DNA of 8,078 nucleotides from Chloroflexota bacterium (GCA_030610225.1 JAUWSD010000050.1:1-8078); one strand, 5' to 3'. Shown: positions 1-5,711, counted from the stretch's first letter. Program-made: numbers and translations. Notes: generated by a model not told the origin, from the sequence alone.

Positions 1-605
1 GAGTAAATTTACTCAGGCCGACAGCGGCGTCCACAACTCAGATCTTGGCAGAGGTGATGGAAGACCTTGACCTGGAAATAAATAAGCCAATTGCAGAAGC
101 CCTGCTTGCAGGACTTATCACCGATACAATTGGTTTCAGAACAGTTAGCACGGGCGCAGACGCACTGCGTGTCTCAGCTGATTTAATGGAATTCGATCTG
201 AATATTCACGATATCTATGAGAAAGCACTTACAGGAAAAAGTTTTGAATCTATAAAATATTGGGGTGCAGGGTTATCCAAGGTTCAGAAAGATGGCCAAG
301 TTGTCTGGACGACATTGACTGAAGAAGATAGAAACAAAACAGGTTATAAAGGCCGGGATGACGCTGATCTAGTGAATTTGCTTTCATCGATCAACGACGT
401 CAGCGTAATCATTACATTCATCGAACAAAATTCCGAAGAAGTTAAGGTAAGCTGGCGTTCAAAGAACGGATATGATGTTTCAAAGTTAGCGGAAAAGTTC
501 GGCGGCGGCGGACATATTGCAGCAGCAGGTGCAAATATTGACGGGACAATGGAAGAGGTTACAAAAACCGTTCTTGAATCAACTCAAGAAATATTCAGAA
601 GCTAA
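1..605 (+). CDS. nrnA: DHH-family nanoRNase / pAp phosphatase, C-terminal part (5' end outside window)
   Basis: The reading frame is open from the window edge (first full codon at position 3), so about 200 C-terminal residues are visible of a family usually 310-340 aa long; the missing start is a window artefact. The visible part opens with the AAST element near the end of the DHH catalytic domain and continues through the GLITDTIGFR segment, where the Asp of TDT is a typical metal ligand of DHH phosphoesterases. The C-terminal DHHA1 domain ends with the substrate-binding GGGGHIAAAG motif (codons 501-530). Family members are cytoplasmic Mn-dependent enzymes that degrade 2-5 nt RNAs and dephosphorylate 3'-phosphoadenosine 5'-phosphate. 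The gene lies just before truB and ribF, the order seen in many infB-rbfA-nrnA-truB-ribF clusters, which supports the call. The name rests on motifs and context; the exact substrate preference cannot be read from sequence. Confidence 0.9.
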   Translation, partial: VNLLRPTAASTTQILAEVMEDLDLEINKPIAEALLAGLITDTIGFRTVSTGADALRVSADLMEFDLNIHDIYEKALTGKSFESIKYWGAGLSKVQKDGQVVWTTLTEEDRNKTGYKGRDDADLVNLLSSINDVSVIITFIEQNSEEVKVSWRSKNGYDVSKLAEKFGGGGHIAAAGANIDGTMEEVTKTVLESTQEIFRS

Positions 606-610
606 ATGCT

Positions 611-638
611 TTCATATTTAGTTGAGAATTAGTATAAT
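611..638 (+). promoter_or_regulatory. Possible internal promoter before truB
   Basis: A perfect -10 hexamer TATAAT lies at 633-638 in the AT-rich gap between nrnA and truB. The best -35 is TTCATA at 611-616 (4 of 6 matches) with a 16-bp spacer. Transcription would start near 645, on the AAGGGG ribosome site of the leader ORF, which leaves a very short 5' UTR. The gap could equally be transcribed only from upstream, so this is a weak candidate. Confidence 0.25.
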
Positions 639-659
639 TTCATTAAGGGGAATAATCTA

Positions 660-722
660 ATGTGCATATTATGCACGGGAGCAGACAAGCAATTGTTATG
701 TTCCTTGGGAGTAATCAAATGA
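660..722 (+). CDS. Possible 20-codon leader peptide upstream of truB
   Basis: A short ORF begins with ATG at 660, preceded by AAGGGG (645-650) at 9-nt spacing. It encodes MCILCTGADKQLLCSLGVIK with three cysteines and stops at TGA 720-722. That stop overlaps the best truB start (ATG 719-721) in an ATGA junction, the usual geometry for translational coupling. The truB ribosome site GGGAG (707-711) lies inside this ORF. A 15-bp palindrome covers codons 1-6. No homologue is recognised. It may be a true coupled leader, or a chance ORF in which the AAGGGG site has no role or serves GTG 662 as an N-terminally extended TruB. Conservation of the frame in relatives would decide. Confidence 0.4.
   Translation: MCILCTGADKQLLCSLGVIK
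662..676. promoter_or_regulatory. 15-bp perfect palindrome GTGCATATTATGCAC
   Basis: GTGCATA (662-668), a single T, then TATGCAC (670-676) form an exact inverted repeat. As DNA it has the size and symmetry of a repressor operator, just downstream of the candidate TATAAT at 633-638. As RNA it can fold into a 6-bp hairpin with a 3-nt loop immediately after the leader ATG at 660. The symmetry is certain; any function is inferred. Confidence 0.45.
707..711 (+). promoter_or_regulatory. Ribosome binding site deciding the truB start
   Basis: GGGAG lies 7 nt before ATG 719. This favours ATG 719 over the upstream in-frame GTG 662, ATG 671 and ATG 698. Those would add up to 19 residues without resemblance to the TruB N-terminus. 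Confidence 0.6.
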
Positions 723-1621
723 ATAGTGACAATATCAAGAATTTGGTTTCAGGGGCATTCATAGTTGACAAGCCAGTTGGGATCACATCACACGATGTTG
801 TACAGATCATCCGCAGAGGCACTGGGATTCGGCGAGTAGGCCACACCGGCACACTTGACCCCCGCGCTTCTGGAGTTCTGGTGATCCTTGTTGGCCCATC
901 GGTCAGATTGAGTGAGTTCATATCAGCTTCAAACAAACGTTATCAGGCCACGATCCATCTTGGTTCCAGCACTGAAACATATGACGCTGAAAGTACACCT
1001 ACTGAAGAAGTGGAAGTATCTGTAACTGAAGAGCAGTTCTCCGAAATATTGAATGGATATGTTGGAGAGATCGAGCAGGTACCGCCCCCTTATTCAGCAG
1101 TAAAAGTAAAGGGAAAGAAAGCCTATGAAATGGCCCGTAAGGGTGAAGTAGTTGAGCTGGAACCCCGAATAATAAATGTGTATAACCTCGAAGTTTTAGA
1201 GTGGGCACTGCCGGAAGTTGTGATTGACGCTCATTGTTCCTCAGGTACATATATTCGCTCACTGGCCAATGACCTGGGTGAAGAGCTTGGCACTGGAGCA
1301 CACCTGGTAGGGCTTCGCCGTACAATGAGCGGACGGTTTACAATGCGTGATGCGGTTTCACTGCGCAGACTTAAAGAAGCGTTTGAGATCGGCACCTGGG
1401 CAGAATTCCTGATCCCAGCCGCAGAAGCTTTGGGAGATTGGCACACCATCACAGTAGACCCAGAGCAGCTGAATCTGGTCCGCAATGGACATCGTATTCC
1501 TGCTGAGGATGATGCTCCGGAAATGGCGCGTGCAATCAGTGAACAGGGAGACTTAGTAGCGATCCTTGCCCTGGTCGAAGAGACCCAGGAATGGCAGCCG
1601 CGAAAAGTTTTCATGAGCTAG
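719..1621 (+). CDS. truB: tRNA pseudouridine-55 synthase TruB
   Basis: From ATG 719 the product has 300 residues, normal for TruB (E. coli 314). It converts uridine 55 in the T-loop of tRNAs to pseudouridine in the cytoplasm. The N-terminus reads GAFIVDKPVGITSHDVV (residues 12-28). The catalytic motif GHTGTLDPRASGVL (41-54) holds the nucleophile Asp47, and the RYQATIHLGSSTETYDAES segment (74-92) includes the conserved Tyr75. CSSGTYIRSLANDLGEELG (173-191) is the third hallmark. Residues from about 245 form the PUA-like C-terminal region, ending in the W-x-P-x-KVF element typical of bacterial TruB. ribF begins 6 nt downstream, so the two are co-transcribed. A longer form from GTG 662 (319 aa) is possible but lacks support; the start at 719 has a better ribosome site and overlaps the stop of a possible leader ORF. 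Confidence 0.96.
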   Translation: MNSDNIKNLVSGAFIVDKPVGITSHDVVQIIRRGTGIRRVGHTGTLDPRASGVLVILVGPSVRLSEFISASNKRYQATIHLGSSTETYDAESTPTEEVEVSVTEEQFSEILNGYVGEIEQVPPPYSAVKVKGKKAYEMARKGEVVELEPRIINVYNLEVLEWALPEVVIDAHCSSGTYIRSLANDLGEELGTGAHLVGLRRTMSGRFTMRDAVSLRRLKEAFEIGTWAEFLIPAAEALGDWHTITVDPEQLNLVRNGHRIPAEDDAPEMARAISEQGDLVAILALVEETQEWQPRKVFMS

Positions 1622-1627
1622 AAAGCT

Positions 1628-2551
1628 ATGCAGCATTTTTACGGGCTGCAGGATGTTTCATATGAAGATGCCTGGTTAACTATCGGGGCATTTGATGGTT
1701 TTCATATCGGACATCAAAAAATAATCAATGAATTAACTGCCGGCGCCCACGCAAAGGGTGTGCCGGCTGTTGTTTTAACCTTTTATCCCCATCCATCCCG
1801 GGTAATTTATGGCCCAACCGAAGCTTTTTATCTGACCATGCCGGACAGGAAAGCAAATTTGTTGGGCGCTGCGGGAGTCGACGCCGTTATTACTTATCCC
1901 TTTGATGCGAAAACAGCATCGATCTCAGCAGAAGTTTTTGTTGATAGCCTTTGCCGCCATCTAAACTTCACTAAATTGTGGATCGGCTATGATTTTGCTC
2001 TGGGGTATAACCGCAAAGGTGATACACAGATACTGAAAGAGATCGGCAGCAAATGCGGTTATGAGCTTAATGCAATTGAAGCCTTTAAATATGATGGGGA
2101 GATCGTCTCTTCCACCAGGATACGAGAATTGTTGAAAAAAGGACAGGTGGCAGATGCTGCAGTGTTACTGGGCAGGCCACACGCAGTCAATGGGATCGTG
2201 ACCAGGGGGGATGGGCGTGGAAGCAAGATCGGAATTCCTACTGCAAACCTAGCAACTCATAAATCACTGATCGTACCAAAAGAGGGTGTATACACCAGTG
2301 AAGTTATTGTTGATGGGAAGAAATATCATGCGGTAACAAATGTGGGAAGAAGGCCGACCTTTGAGCTGGAACCTGTCCCATCCCGCGTAGAAGCCCATAT
2401 CCTAGATTTTAACCAGGATATTTACGGAAAAGATATCAGTGTAGAATTCATTGAACGCCTGCGTGATGAGCATAAATTCTCAAACAGTGATGAGCTTGTC
2501 CGGCAAATTGGGATTGATGTCCAAAAAGTACGGCAGTATTTTGATCAATAG
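1628..2551 (+). CDS. ribF: Bifunctional riboflavin kinase / FAD synthetase RibF
   Basis: The 307-aa product matches the usual length of the two-domain enzyme that phosphorylates riboflavin to FMN and adenylylates FMN to FAD. The N-terminal nucleotidyltransferase domain (about 1-180) shows GAFDGFHIGHQ with the HIGH motif at 26-29, TFYPHPS at 51-57, the YDFALGYNRKGD segment at 121-132 and SSTRIRELL at 161-169. The C-terminal riboflavin kinase domain (about 183-307) shows GIPTANL (202-208), GVYTSEV (220-226), NVGRRPTFE (238-246) and VEAHILDF (254-261), where Glu255 is the likely catalytic base by family position. The usual Arg-Gly-Arg before PTAN is RGSKIG here, a mild variation. The gene follows truB by 6 nt with only a weak purine-rich ribosome site (AGAAAG), so it may rely on translation of truB. 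Its stop codon is embedded in the thyA ribosome site. Confidence 0.96.
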   Translation: MQHFYGLQDVSYEDAWLTIGAFDGFHIGHQKIINELTAGAHAKGVPAVVLTFYPHPSRVIYGPTEAFYLTMPDRKANLLGAAGVDAVITYPFDAKTASISAEVFVDSLCRHLNFTKLWIGYDFALGYNRKGDTQILKEIGSKCGYELNAIEAFKYDGEIVSSTRIRELLKKGQVADAAVLLGRPHAVNGIVTRGDGRGSKIGIPTANLATHKSLIVPKEGVYTSEVIVDGKKYHAVTNVGRRPTFELEPVPSRVEAHILDFNQDIYGKDISVEFIERLRDEHKFSNSDELVRQIGIDVQKVRQYFDQ

Positions 2552-2555
2552 GAGG
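2550..2555 (+). promoter_or_regulatory. Strong ribosome binding site of thyA overlapping the ribF stop
   Basis: AGGAGG is a perfect Shine-Dalgarno core 5 nt before the thyA ATG. It shares its first two bases with the TAG stop of ribF (2549-2551). It is the strongest ribosome site in this gene run, suggesting that thyA is translated independently and efficiently. Confidence 0.8.
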
Positions 2556-2560
2556 CGGAA

Positions 2561-3355
2561 ATGCGTCAGTATCTGGATTTGATGAACAAGGTTTTGGATA
2601 GCGGTATCAAGAAAGAAGATCGCACTGGAACCGGGACAATTTCCATTTTTGGACATCAGATGCGATTTGATCTCTCAGAAGGATTCCCAATTCTGACTAC
2701 TAAAAAACTGCACCTTCGCTCTATTATTCATGAACTGCTGTGGTTCATCAACGGCGAGACCAATATTAAATATCTTAAAGAGAATAAAGTGCGCATTTGG
2801 GATGAGTGGGCGGATGAGAATGGCGAACTTGGCCCAGTGTATGGTTCTCAATGGCGTTCCTGGAAGGGTGCGGACGGGAAAGTGGTCGACCAATTGAGCT
2901 GGGTGATCAATGAGATCAAAGAGAATCCATCCTCCCGCCGACTGATCGTGAACTCCTGGAATGCGGCAGAGATTGAAAACATGGCGCTGCCGCCCTGCCA
3001 TATGATGTTCCAGTTCTATGTAAATGAGAGCAAACTCTCCTGCCAGTTATATCAGCGTTCAGCGGATATTTTTCTGGGCGTGCCATTTAACATCGCCTCA
3101 TACGCTTTGTTCACTGTGATGGTTGCCCACGTGACGGGCTATAAACCCGGCGATTTTGTGCACACTTTTGGAGACGCGCACCTTTACCTGGACCACCTTA
3201 AGCAAACAAGACTGCAATTGTCCCGTGAGACCTATCCACTCCCAACAATGAAGATTAACCCGGAAGTAAGATCTATCTTTGATTTCAAATATGAGGATTT
3301 TGAACTTACAGGTTACCAGGCCCATCCACATATAAAAGCGAAGGTGTCCGTATGA
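2561..3355 (+). CDS. thyA: Thymidylate synthase ThyA
   Basis: The 264-residue product has exactly the E. coli ThyA length and is collinear with it, so E. coli residue numbers apply directly. ThyA methylates dUMP to dTMP in the cytoplasm, using methylenetetrahydrofolate and releasing dihydrofolate. The catalytic cysteine is Cys146 in LPPCHMMFQF. Phosphate-binding Arg21 (DRTGTG), Arg126-Arg127 and Arg166 (YQRSAD), catalytic Glu58, Trp80, Asp169, Asn177 (GVPFNIASY), His207 and Tyr209 (GDAHLYLDH) are all in place, so the enzyme should be active. folA begins inside its stop codon. This pairing makes sense because thymidylate synthase oxidises the folate cofactor, which dihydrofolate reductase must regenerate. 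The organism therefore uses the folate-oxidising route here; whether it also has flavin-dependent ThyX cannot be seen. Confidence 0.98.
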   Translation: MRQYLDLMNKVLDSGIKKEDRTGTGTISIFGHQMRFDLSEGFPILTTKKLHLRSIIHELLWFINGETNIKYLKENKVRIWDEWADENGELGPVYGSQWRSWKGADGKVVDQLSWVINEIKENPSSRRLIVNSWNAAEIENMALPPCHMMFQFYVNESKLSCQLYQRSADIFLGVPFNIASYALFTVMVAHVTGYKPGDFVHTFGDAHLYLDHLKQTRLQLSRETYPLPTMKINPEVRSIFDFKYEDFELTGYQAHPHIKAKVSV

Positions 3356-3858
3356 AGATCTCAGCGATAGTAGCCAGCAGTGAGAACGGTTGGATAGGGA
3401 AGAAAGGGAAGATCCCCTGGAATCTTAAAGATGACCTGGCTTATTTTAAATCGGTAACGATGGGGCATACTCTGATCATGGGGCGCAAGACATATCAATC
3501 GATCGGGATGGCGCTGCCCGGCAGAAGAATGATCATTGTGACCCGGCAGCAGGAGTTTATAGCTGAAGGCTGTCTGATTGTGAATACTCTACGGGAGGCA
3601 TTTGCGCTGGCTAAGAGCAGAGGTGAAGAGGAAGTTTTCATCGCAGGTGGAAGCGAGATCTATTACCAGACTTTTGACCTGGTTGAAAAGGTATACATGA
3701 CGCGAGTGCACGCAGTTGTGGAGGCCGACAGCTATTTTCCAGAAGTGGGCGAACCTGATTGGATTTTGGTGTCAGAAGAGCGGCATTCTGCTGACGAAGA
3801 ACATCAATATGCTTTTACGTTTGAGGTTTGGGAAAGACGAAGAACCAGCGAAGAATAA
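3352..3858 (+). CDS. folA: Dihydrofolate reductase
   Basis: The 168-aa product is slightly longer than E. coli DHFR (159 aa). It reduces dihydrofolate to tetrahydrofolate with NADPH in the cytoplasm. Visible hallmarks are the Met20-loop region NGWIGKKGKIPWNL (12-25), the active-site acid Asp28 (E. coli Asp27) in NLKDDLAYFK, the MGRKTYQSIG motif followed by LPGRR for NADPH binding, and VFIAGGSEIYYQ, which contains the glycine pair and Tyr of the cofactor site. The ATG overlaps the thyA stop as ATGA (3352-3355), so the gene is probably translated by ribosomes coming from thyA. The natural match of product and substrate with thyA supports coupling. It is the last gene of the run, and a hairpin terminator begins 13 nt after its stop. 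The C-terminal residues after about 160 are charged and without known motif. Confidence 0.97.
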   Translation: MKISAIVASSENGWIGKKGKIPWNLKDDLAYFKSVTMGHTLIMGRKTYQSIGMALPGRRMIIVTRQQEFIAEGCLIVNTLREAFALAKSRGEEEVFIAGGSEIYYQTFDLVEKVYMTRVHAVVEADSYFPEVGEPDWILVSEERHSADEEHQYAFTFEVWERRRTSEE

Positions 3859-3870
3859 TTATAAACAGCT

Positions 3871-3897
3871 AAAAAGGCCGCGAACAACGGCCTTTTT
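3871..3897. terminator. Bidirectional intrinsic terminator between convergent operons
   Basis: AAAAAGGCCG (3871-3880) and CGGCCTTTTT (3888-3897) pair perfectly as a 10-bp stem around a 7-nt loop. The five-T run follows the GC core on the plus strand and, by symmetry, also on the minus strand. It sits between the folA stop (3858) and the stop of the convergent repeat-protein gene (3924-3926), so it can end transcription in both directions. The bottom five pairs are A-T, and the GC core is only five pairs. Confidence 0.85.
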
Positions 3898-3923
3898 GTT
3901 TAGAGACAACAGATTATTTTTAT

Positions 3924-4958
3924 TCACATGAGGTCTGCAAAATCAATCAGATCATCAATGTTGGTGAAATCCTTGCCGCCATCAAAAAATATTTTGACAG
4001 CCTTTTCAGATACACCGTGCTCATGCAATTCGATAAAATCTTCCATCTTTAGATCTTTTAATCCAAAGGCTATCATGTTCTTGATGTAGCCAAATGATAT
4101 TCCACTGTCCACAAATTCTATTATGTCATCATAATCAAAATCCTCAAAATGGAGGGTCTGAAGCTTAGACAGCACCGATCTGTTAACACCTCTGTCTACA
4201 AGTTCGATTAATTCTGAAACATCAATATCAGGAAGCCCCAAATTGTTGAATTCCTGGATCAGGCGGTAGGAGATTCCCCTGGAATGAAGATCTCTGAGAT
4301 CATCCAGATCAGATTCATCTAATCCGGCGTCTTTGTATGCTTTGATCTTTGAAGTAGATATTCCGGATGAAAACGATTCAATGATCTCGTCTATATCAAC
4401 ATCCGGGTATATTTCCAGAAAATTGCTCACATACTTCTGTGAAATACCATGAGACTTGCACTCGATAATTTCATCCACATCAAATGATAGGTCGCCATCC
4501 TCGTGTCCTGGAAACTTGAATGCGATCACATACTGCGGGGAAACATCGTGATTGCGCAGCTCTATCAACTGGTCGGTATCTACCTTTGGCAACCCTGCTT
4601 CTTGGATCTCACGGATGTAATTAGGTGTGACTCTATTGTGATACAGCTCTTTGTATTCATCCGTATCAAGATTTATGAAGCCCAGGTCTTCGTATTTGTC
4701 TTTGATCTCCTGGGCGGTATCGCGGCGATAGGTATGACTTGCTCGCCTTGGCTGGAGGGAAGGGAGTGGAGGGATGGATGGCATTGACTTGGCAAGCCTG
4801 ACACCACTACGTAAGAGAGCGTCAGCTTTAAAATATTGGGCGGTTTTCTTTGGTATGCTGGCTTCCAGGGCATCAAATAATCTCTCGCCTTCATCAACCG
4901 AAATGGTATTCTCTTTTACCATGTTGAGGATCATTCTTCTTTCTTCTTTCAATGACAT
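3924..4958 (-). CDS. SHOCT-like module followed by eight acidic ~29-residue repeats; function unknown
   Basis: This 344-aa protein has no signal peptide or membrane helix and should be cytoplasmic. Residues 4-32 form a SHOCT-like helical hairpin (KEERRMILNMVKENTISVDE, then GERLFDALE), the module found at the N-terminus of YvlB/LiaX-like DUF4097 proteins. A basic, Pro-rich linker (about 47-80) follows. Residues 95-344 are divergent repeats of about 29 residues with the pattern D-x-D-[DE]-[LI]-I-E-L, then G-[IV]-S, then an aromatic/aliphatic helix ending in G-L-x-D. The strongest ribosome site of the cassette, AAGGAG (4966-4971, minus strand), lies 7 nt before ATG. The gene begins 14 nt after the stop of the small SHOCT gene. 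Similar repeats (V-D-x-L-I-x-L-R-x-H-G-V-x-P-x-Y-V) are remembered from M56/BlaR-like proteins of other phyla, so the repeat may be a known but uncharacterised family. Partner binding through the SHOCT module is an inference; no enzyme motif is seen. Confidence 0.8.
   Translation of the reverse strand: MSLKEERRMILNMVKENTISVDEGERLFDALEASIPKKTAQYFKADALLRSGVRLAKSMPSIPPLPSLQPRRASHTYRRDTAQEIKDKYEDLGFINLDTDEYKELYHNRVTPNYIREIQEAGLPKVDTDQLIELRNHDVSPQYVIAFKFPGHEDGDLSFDVDEIIECKSHGISQKYVSNFLEIYPDVDIDEIIESFSSGISTSKIKAYKDAGLDESDLDDLRDLHSRGISYRLIQEFNNLGLPDIDVSELIELVDRGVNRSVLSKLQTLHFEDFDYDDIIEFVDSGISFGYIKNMIAFGLKDLKMEDFIELHEHGVSEKAVKIFFDGGKDFTNIDDLIDFADLM
3927..4676 (-). repeat. Array of eight divergent ~29-aa protein repeats plus a final half unit
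   Basis: Aligning the protein gives units at residues 95-125, 126-158, 159-186, 187-215, 216-244, 245-273, 274-302 and 303-330, and a half unit at 331-344. Units four to seven are exactly 29 residues each. Each unit has an acidic first helix (such as VDIDEIIESFSSGIS) and a second helix (such as YIKNMIAFGL), suggesting an alpha-solenoid. The copies are divergent in sequence, so the array is old rather than a recent tandem expansion. Confidence 0.75.
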
Positions 4959-4972
4959 AGCAATACTCCTTG

Positions 4973-5155
4973 TTAATTATTGCTCTTTTTTGCTGAGTCT
5001 TTTTCGAACACAGGGGGTTCCGGAAATATTTCTGCATATTTCAGGTAAAGGGAATCCAGGAGCTGGCCGGCCTCAAAGATAGACAGCTCTCCAGCTGTTA
5101 ATTGCTGGAAGATAAAACCTCTTTCTTCTTTAAAATCATTGATATTATTCATCAT
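4973..5155 (-). CDS. Small SHOCT-like single-module protein
   Basis: From ATG 5153-5155 the product has 60 residues. The codon context favours this start: the upstream alternative is TTG at 5171-5173, which would overlap the DUF2089 gene by 17 nt, whereas ATG 5155 begins one base after that gene's TGA (5157-5159) and has AAAGAG just before it. A second ATG (5152) is adjacent. Residues 9-36 (KEERGFIFQQLTAGELSIFE, then AGQLLDSL) match the SHOCT-like hairpin present in both neighbours: R-x-x-I, then a Gly turn, then E-A/G-x-x-L-L/F-x-x-L. The acidic/basic tail (residues 37-60, with PEPP) is probably disordered. No signal or membrane segment is present. Being only the module, it could act as a partner, competitor or oligomerisation cap for the other two proteins; that is inference. 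Confidence 0.75.
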   Translation of the reverse strand: MMNNINDFKEERGFIFQQLTAGELSIFEAGQLLDSLYLKYAEIFPEPPVFEKDSAKKSNN

Positions 5156-5156
5156 G

Positions 5157-5540
5157 TCATTCTCTTTCGCCAAGTTCTGTCAGCAGCCTGGCGGCTTCAT
5201 CAGCGTCGATCTCACCGTTACTTAATCGGTTCAGGATATCCTTGCGCATTTCCTTCAGATCTGAAGGTTTGATCTGATTTTTAAAACCCATCTCAGCGAT
5301 AACTTTATCAAGACGGTTCCTGATGACCCAGTAAGATTGGTCCATTTTCCTCTCCATCTCTTTTACATTACCTTTTGCTTTTATGAATTCTTCAAGAAAA
5401 GCGAGGCTTTCAGCAGAAAGGAAAGCGAATGGGCTGAGCTCGTATGCACCAACAACTGTGGTGTCACAATTTGTGCAGCTGACCTGTGAAATAACCATGT
5501 CATGGTGGCAGCTTGGGCATTTGGATGGTATTCCTGTCAT
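5157..5540 (-). CDS. DUF2089-family zinc-ribbon/HTH protein with SHOCT-like tail
   Basis: This 127-aa protein matches the layout of the DUF2089 family. A zinc ribbon is formed by CPSC (8-11) and CTNC (22-25). A helix-turn-helix-like region spans about 46-86, with the family-typical stretch GNVKEMERKM (57-66) and SYWVIRNRLDKVIAEMGF (69-86). Residues 97-123 (EMRKDILNRLSNGEIDADEA, then ARLLTEL) form a SHOCT-like hairpin. Members are thought to be DNA-binding regulators, often encoded next to SHOCT/DUF4097 proteins, but no target has been established that I can name. Start ATG 5538-5540 has AGGAG (5547-5551, minus strand) at 6-nt spacing and a good promoter upstream. As first gene of the cassette, beside an array of phased repeats, it is the natural candidate for an autoregulator of this locus and of the divergent gene at 5724. 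Confidence 0.88.
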   Translation of the reverse strand: MTGIPSKCPSCHHDMVISQVSCTNCDTTVVGAYELSPFAFLSAESLAFLEEFIKAKGNVKEMERKMDQSYWVIRNRLDKVIAEMGFKNQIKPSDLKEMRKDILNRLSNGEIDADEAARLLTELGERE

Positions 5541-5560
5541 AATTAGCTCCTAATATCATT

Positions 5561-5589
5561 AAAATAGCATAAATTTGATGAAGAGTCAA
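5561..5589 (-). promoter_or_regulatory. Promoter of the DUF2089/SHOCT cassette (minus strand)
   Basis: Read on the minus strand, -35 TTGACT (5584-5589) is separated by exactly 17 bp from -10 TATTTT (5561-5566). TGC directly precedes the -10, giving an extended -10. Transcription would start near 5554-5556, about 15 nt before the ATG, leaving just enough room for the AGGAG site. The phased ATATTTG repeats lie directly upstream of the -35. Confidence 0.65.
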
Positions 5590-5653
5590 TATATTTGCAC
5601 AAACAACCTAAATATTTGACAAATAATATGAAATATTTGCAAAAACTTAGTAA
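5571..5653. repeat. Phased 21-bp ATATTTG direct-repeat array (candidate operators)
   Basis: ATATTTG occurs at 5591-5597, 5612-5618 and 5633-5639, exactly 21 bp apart, with a degenerate AAATTTG at 5571-5577. The three full copies continue as TTTG followed after 0-2 bases by CAAA, so each is a small inverted repeat: TTTGCACAAA, TATTTGACAAATA (a perfect 13-bp palindrome at 5613-5625) and TTTGCAAA. Two helical turns between copies place all sites on one DNA face. They sit just upstream of the minus-strand -35, at roughly -40, -61 and -82. The spacing and symmetry are seen directly; binding of a regulator is inferred. An UP-element-like AT-rich or bent region is the alternative. Confidence 0.65.
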
Positions 5654-5681
5654 TTAAATGATTCTGGACTTCGTATAGACA

Positions 5682-5690
5682 TGCAATAAT
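5682..5690 (+). promoter_or_regulatory. Possible extended -10 promoter for the Cys-rich/ABC operon
   Basis: TGCAATAAT gives a TGn-extended -10 (AATAAT 5685-5690) with no convincing -35 at 16-18 bp. Transcription would start near 5697, leaving a 5' UTR of about 27 nt. TATATT at 5711-5716 is an alternative -10 that would give a leaderless mRNA starting at or beside ATG 5724. Neither is strong. Confidence 0.3.
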
Positions 5691-5711
5691 CAGTATCTCT
5701 TTGAATATGGT

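Noticed and set aside
1..605. nrnA as a truncated pseudogene starting at ATG 45 or 57
   Set aside because: The frame stays open to the window edge and begins inside a conserved DHH-domain element, so the missing part lies outside the window.
662..718. N-terminal extension of TruB from GTG 662 (19 extra residues)
   Set aside because: The extra residues do not resemble TruB N-termini, and ATG 719 has GGGAG at 7-nt spacing. The extension remains possible but less likely.
3716..3931. 71-aa plus-strand ORF over the end of folA
   Set aside because: It lies in another frame of folA and reads through the terminator hairpin; no motif.
4503..4787. Plus-strand ORF of 94 aa inside the repeat-protein gene
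   Set aside because: It is antisense to a gene with clear protein repeats, has no ribosome site or family features, and its composition is that of a shadow frame.
5156..5173. TTG start for the small SHOCT protein, giving 66 aa
   Set aside because: It would overlap the upstream gene by 17 nt and use a rare start. ATG 5155 follows the upstream stop by one base and has AAAGAG before it.
5616..5621. Perfect TTGACA as a plus-strand -35
   Set aside because: No acceptable -10 lies 16-18 bp downstream (bases near 5638-5645 are TGCAAAAA). The hexamer is explained by the palindrome TATTTGACAAATA.
5571..5653. Phased repeats as a CRISPR array or an FNR, Rex or Fur box
   Set aside because: Units are only 7-10 bp conserved with no spacers, so not CRISPR. 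The TTTG/CAAA symmetry does not fit the TTGAT-N4-ATCAA (FNR), TTGTGA-type (Rex) or GATAAT-type (Fur) sites closely enough to name one.
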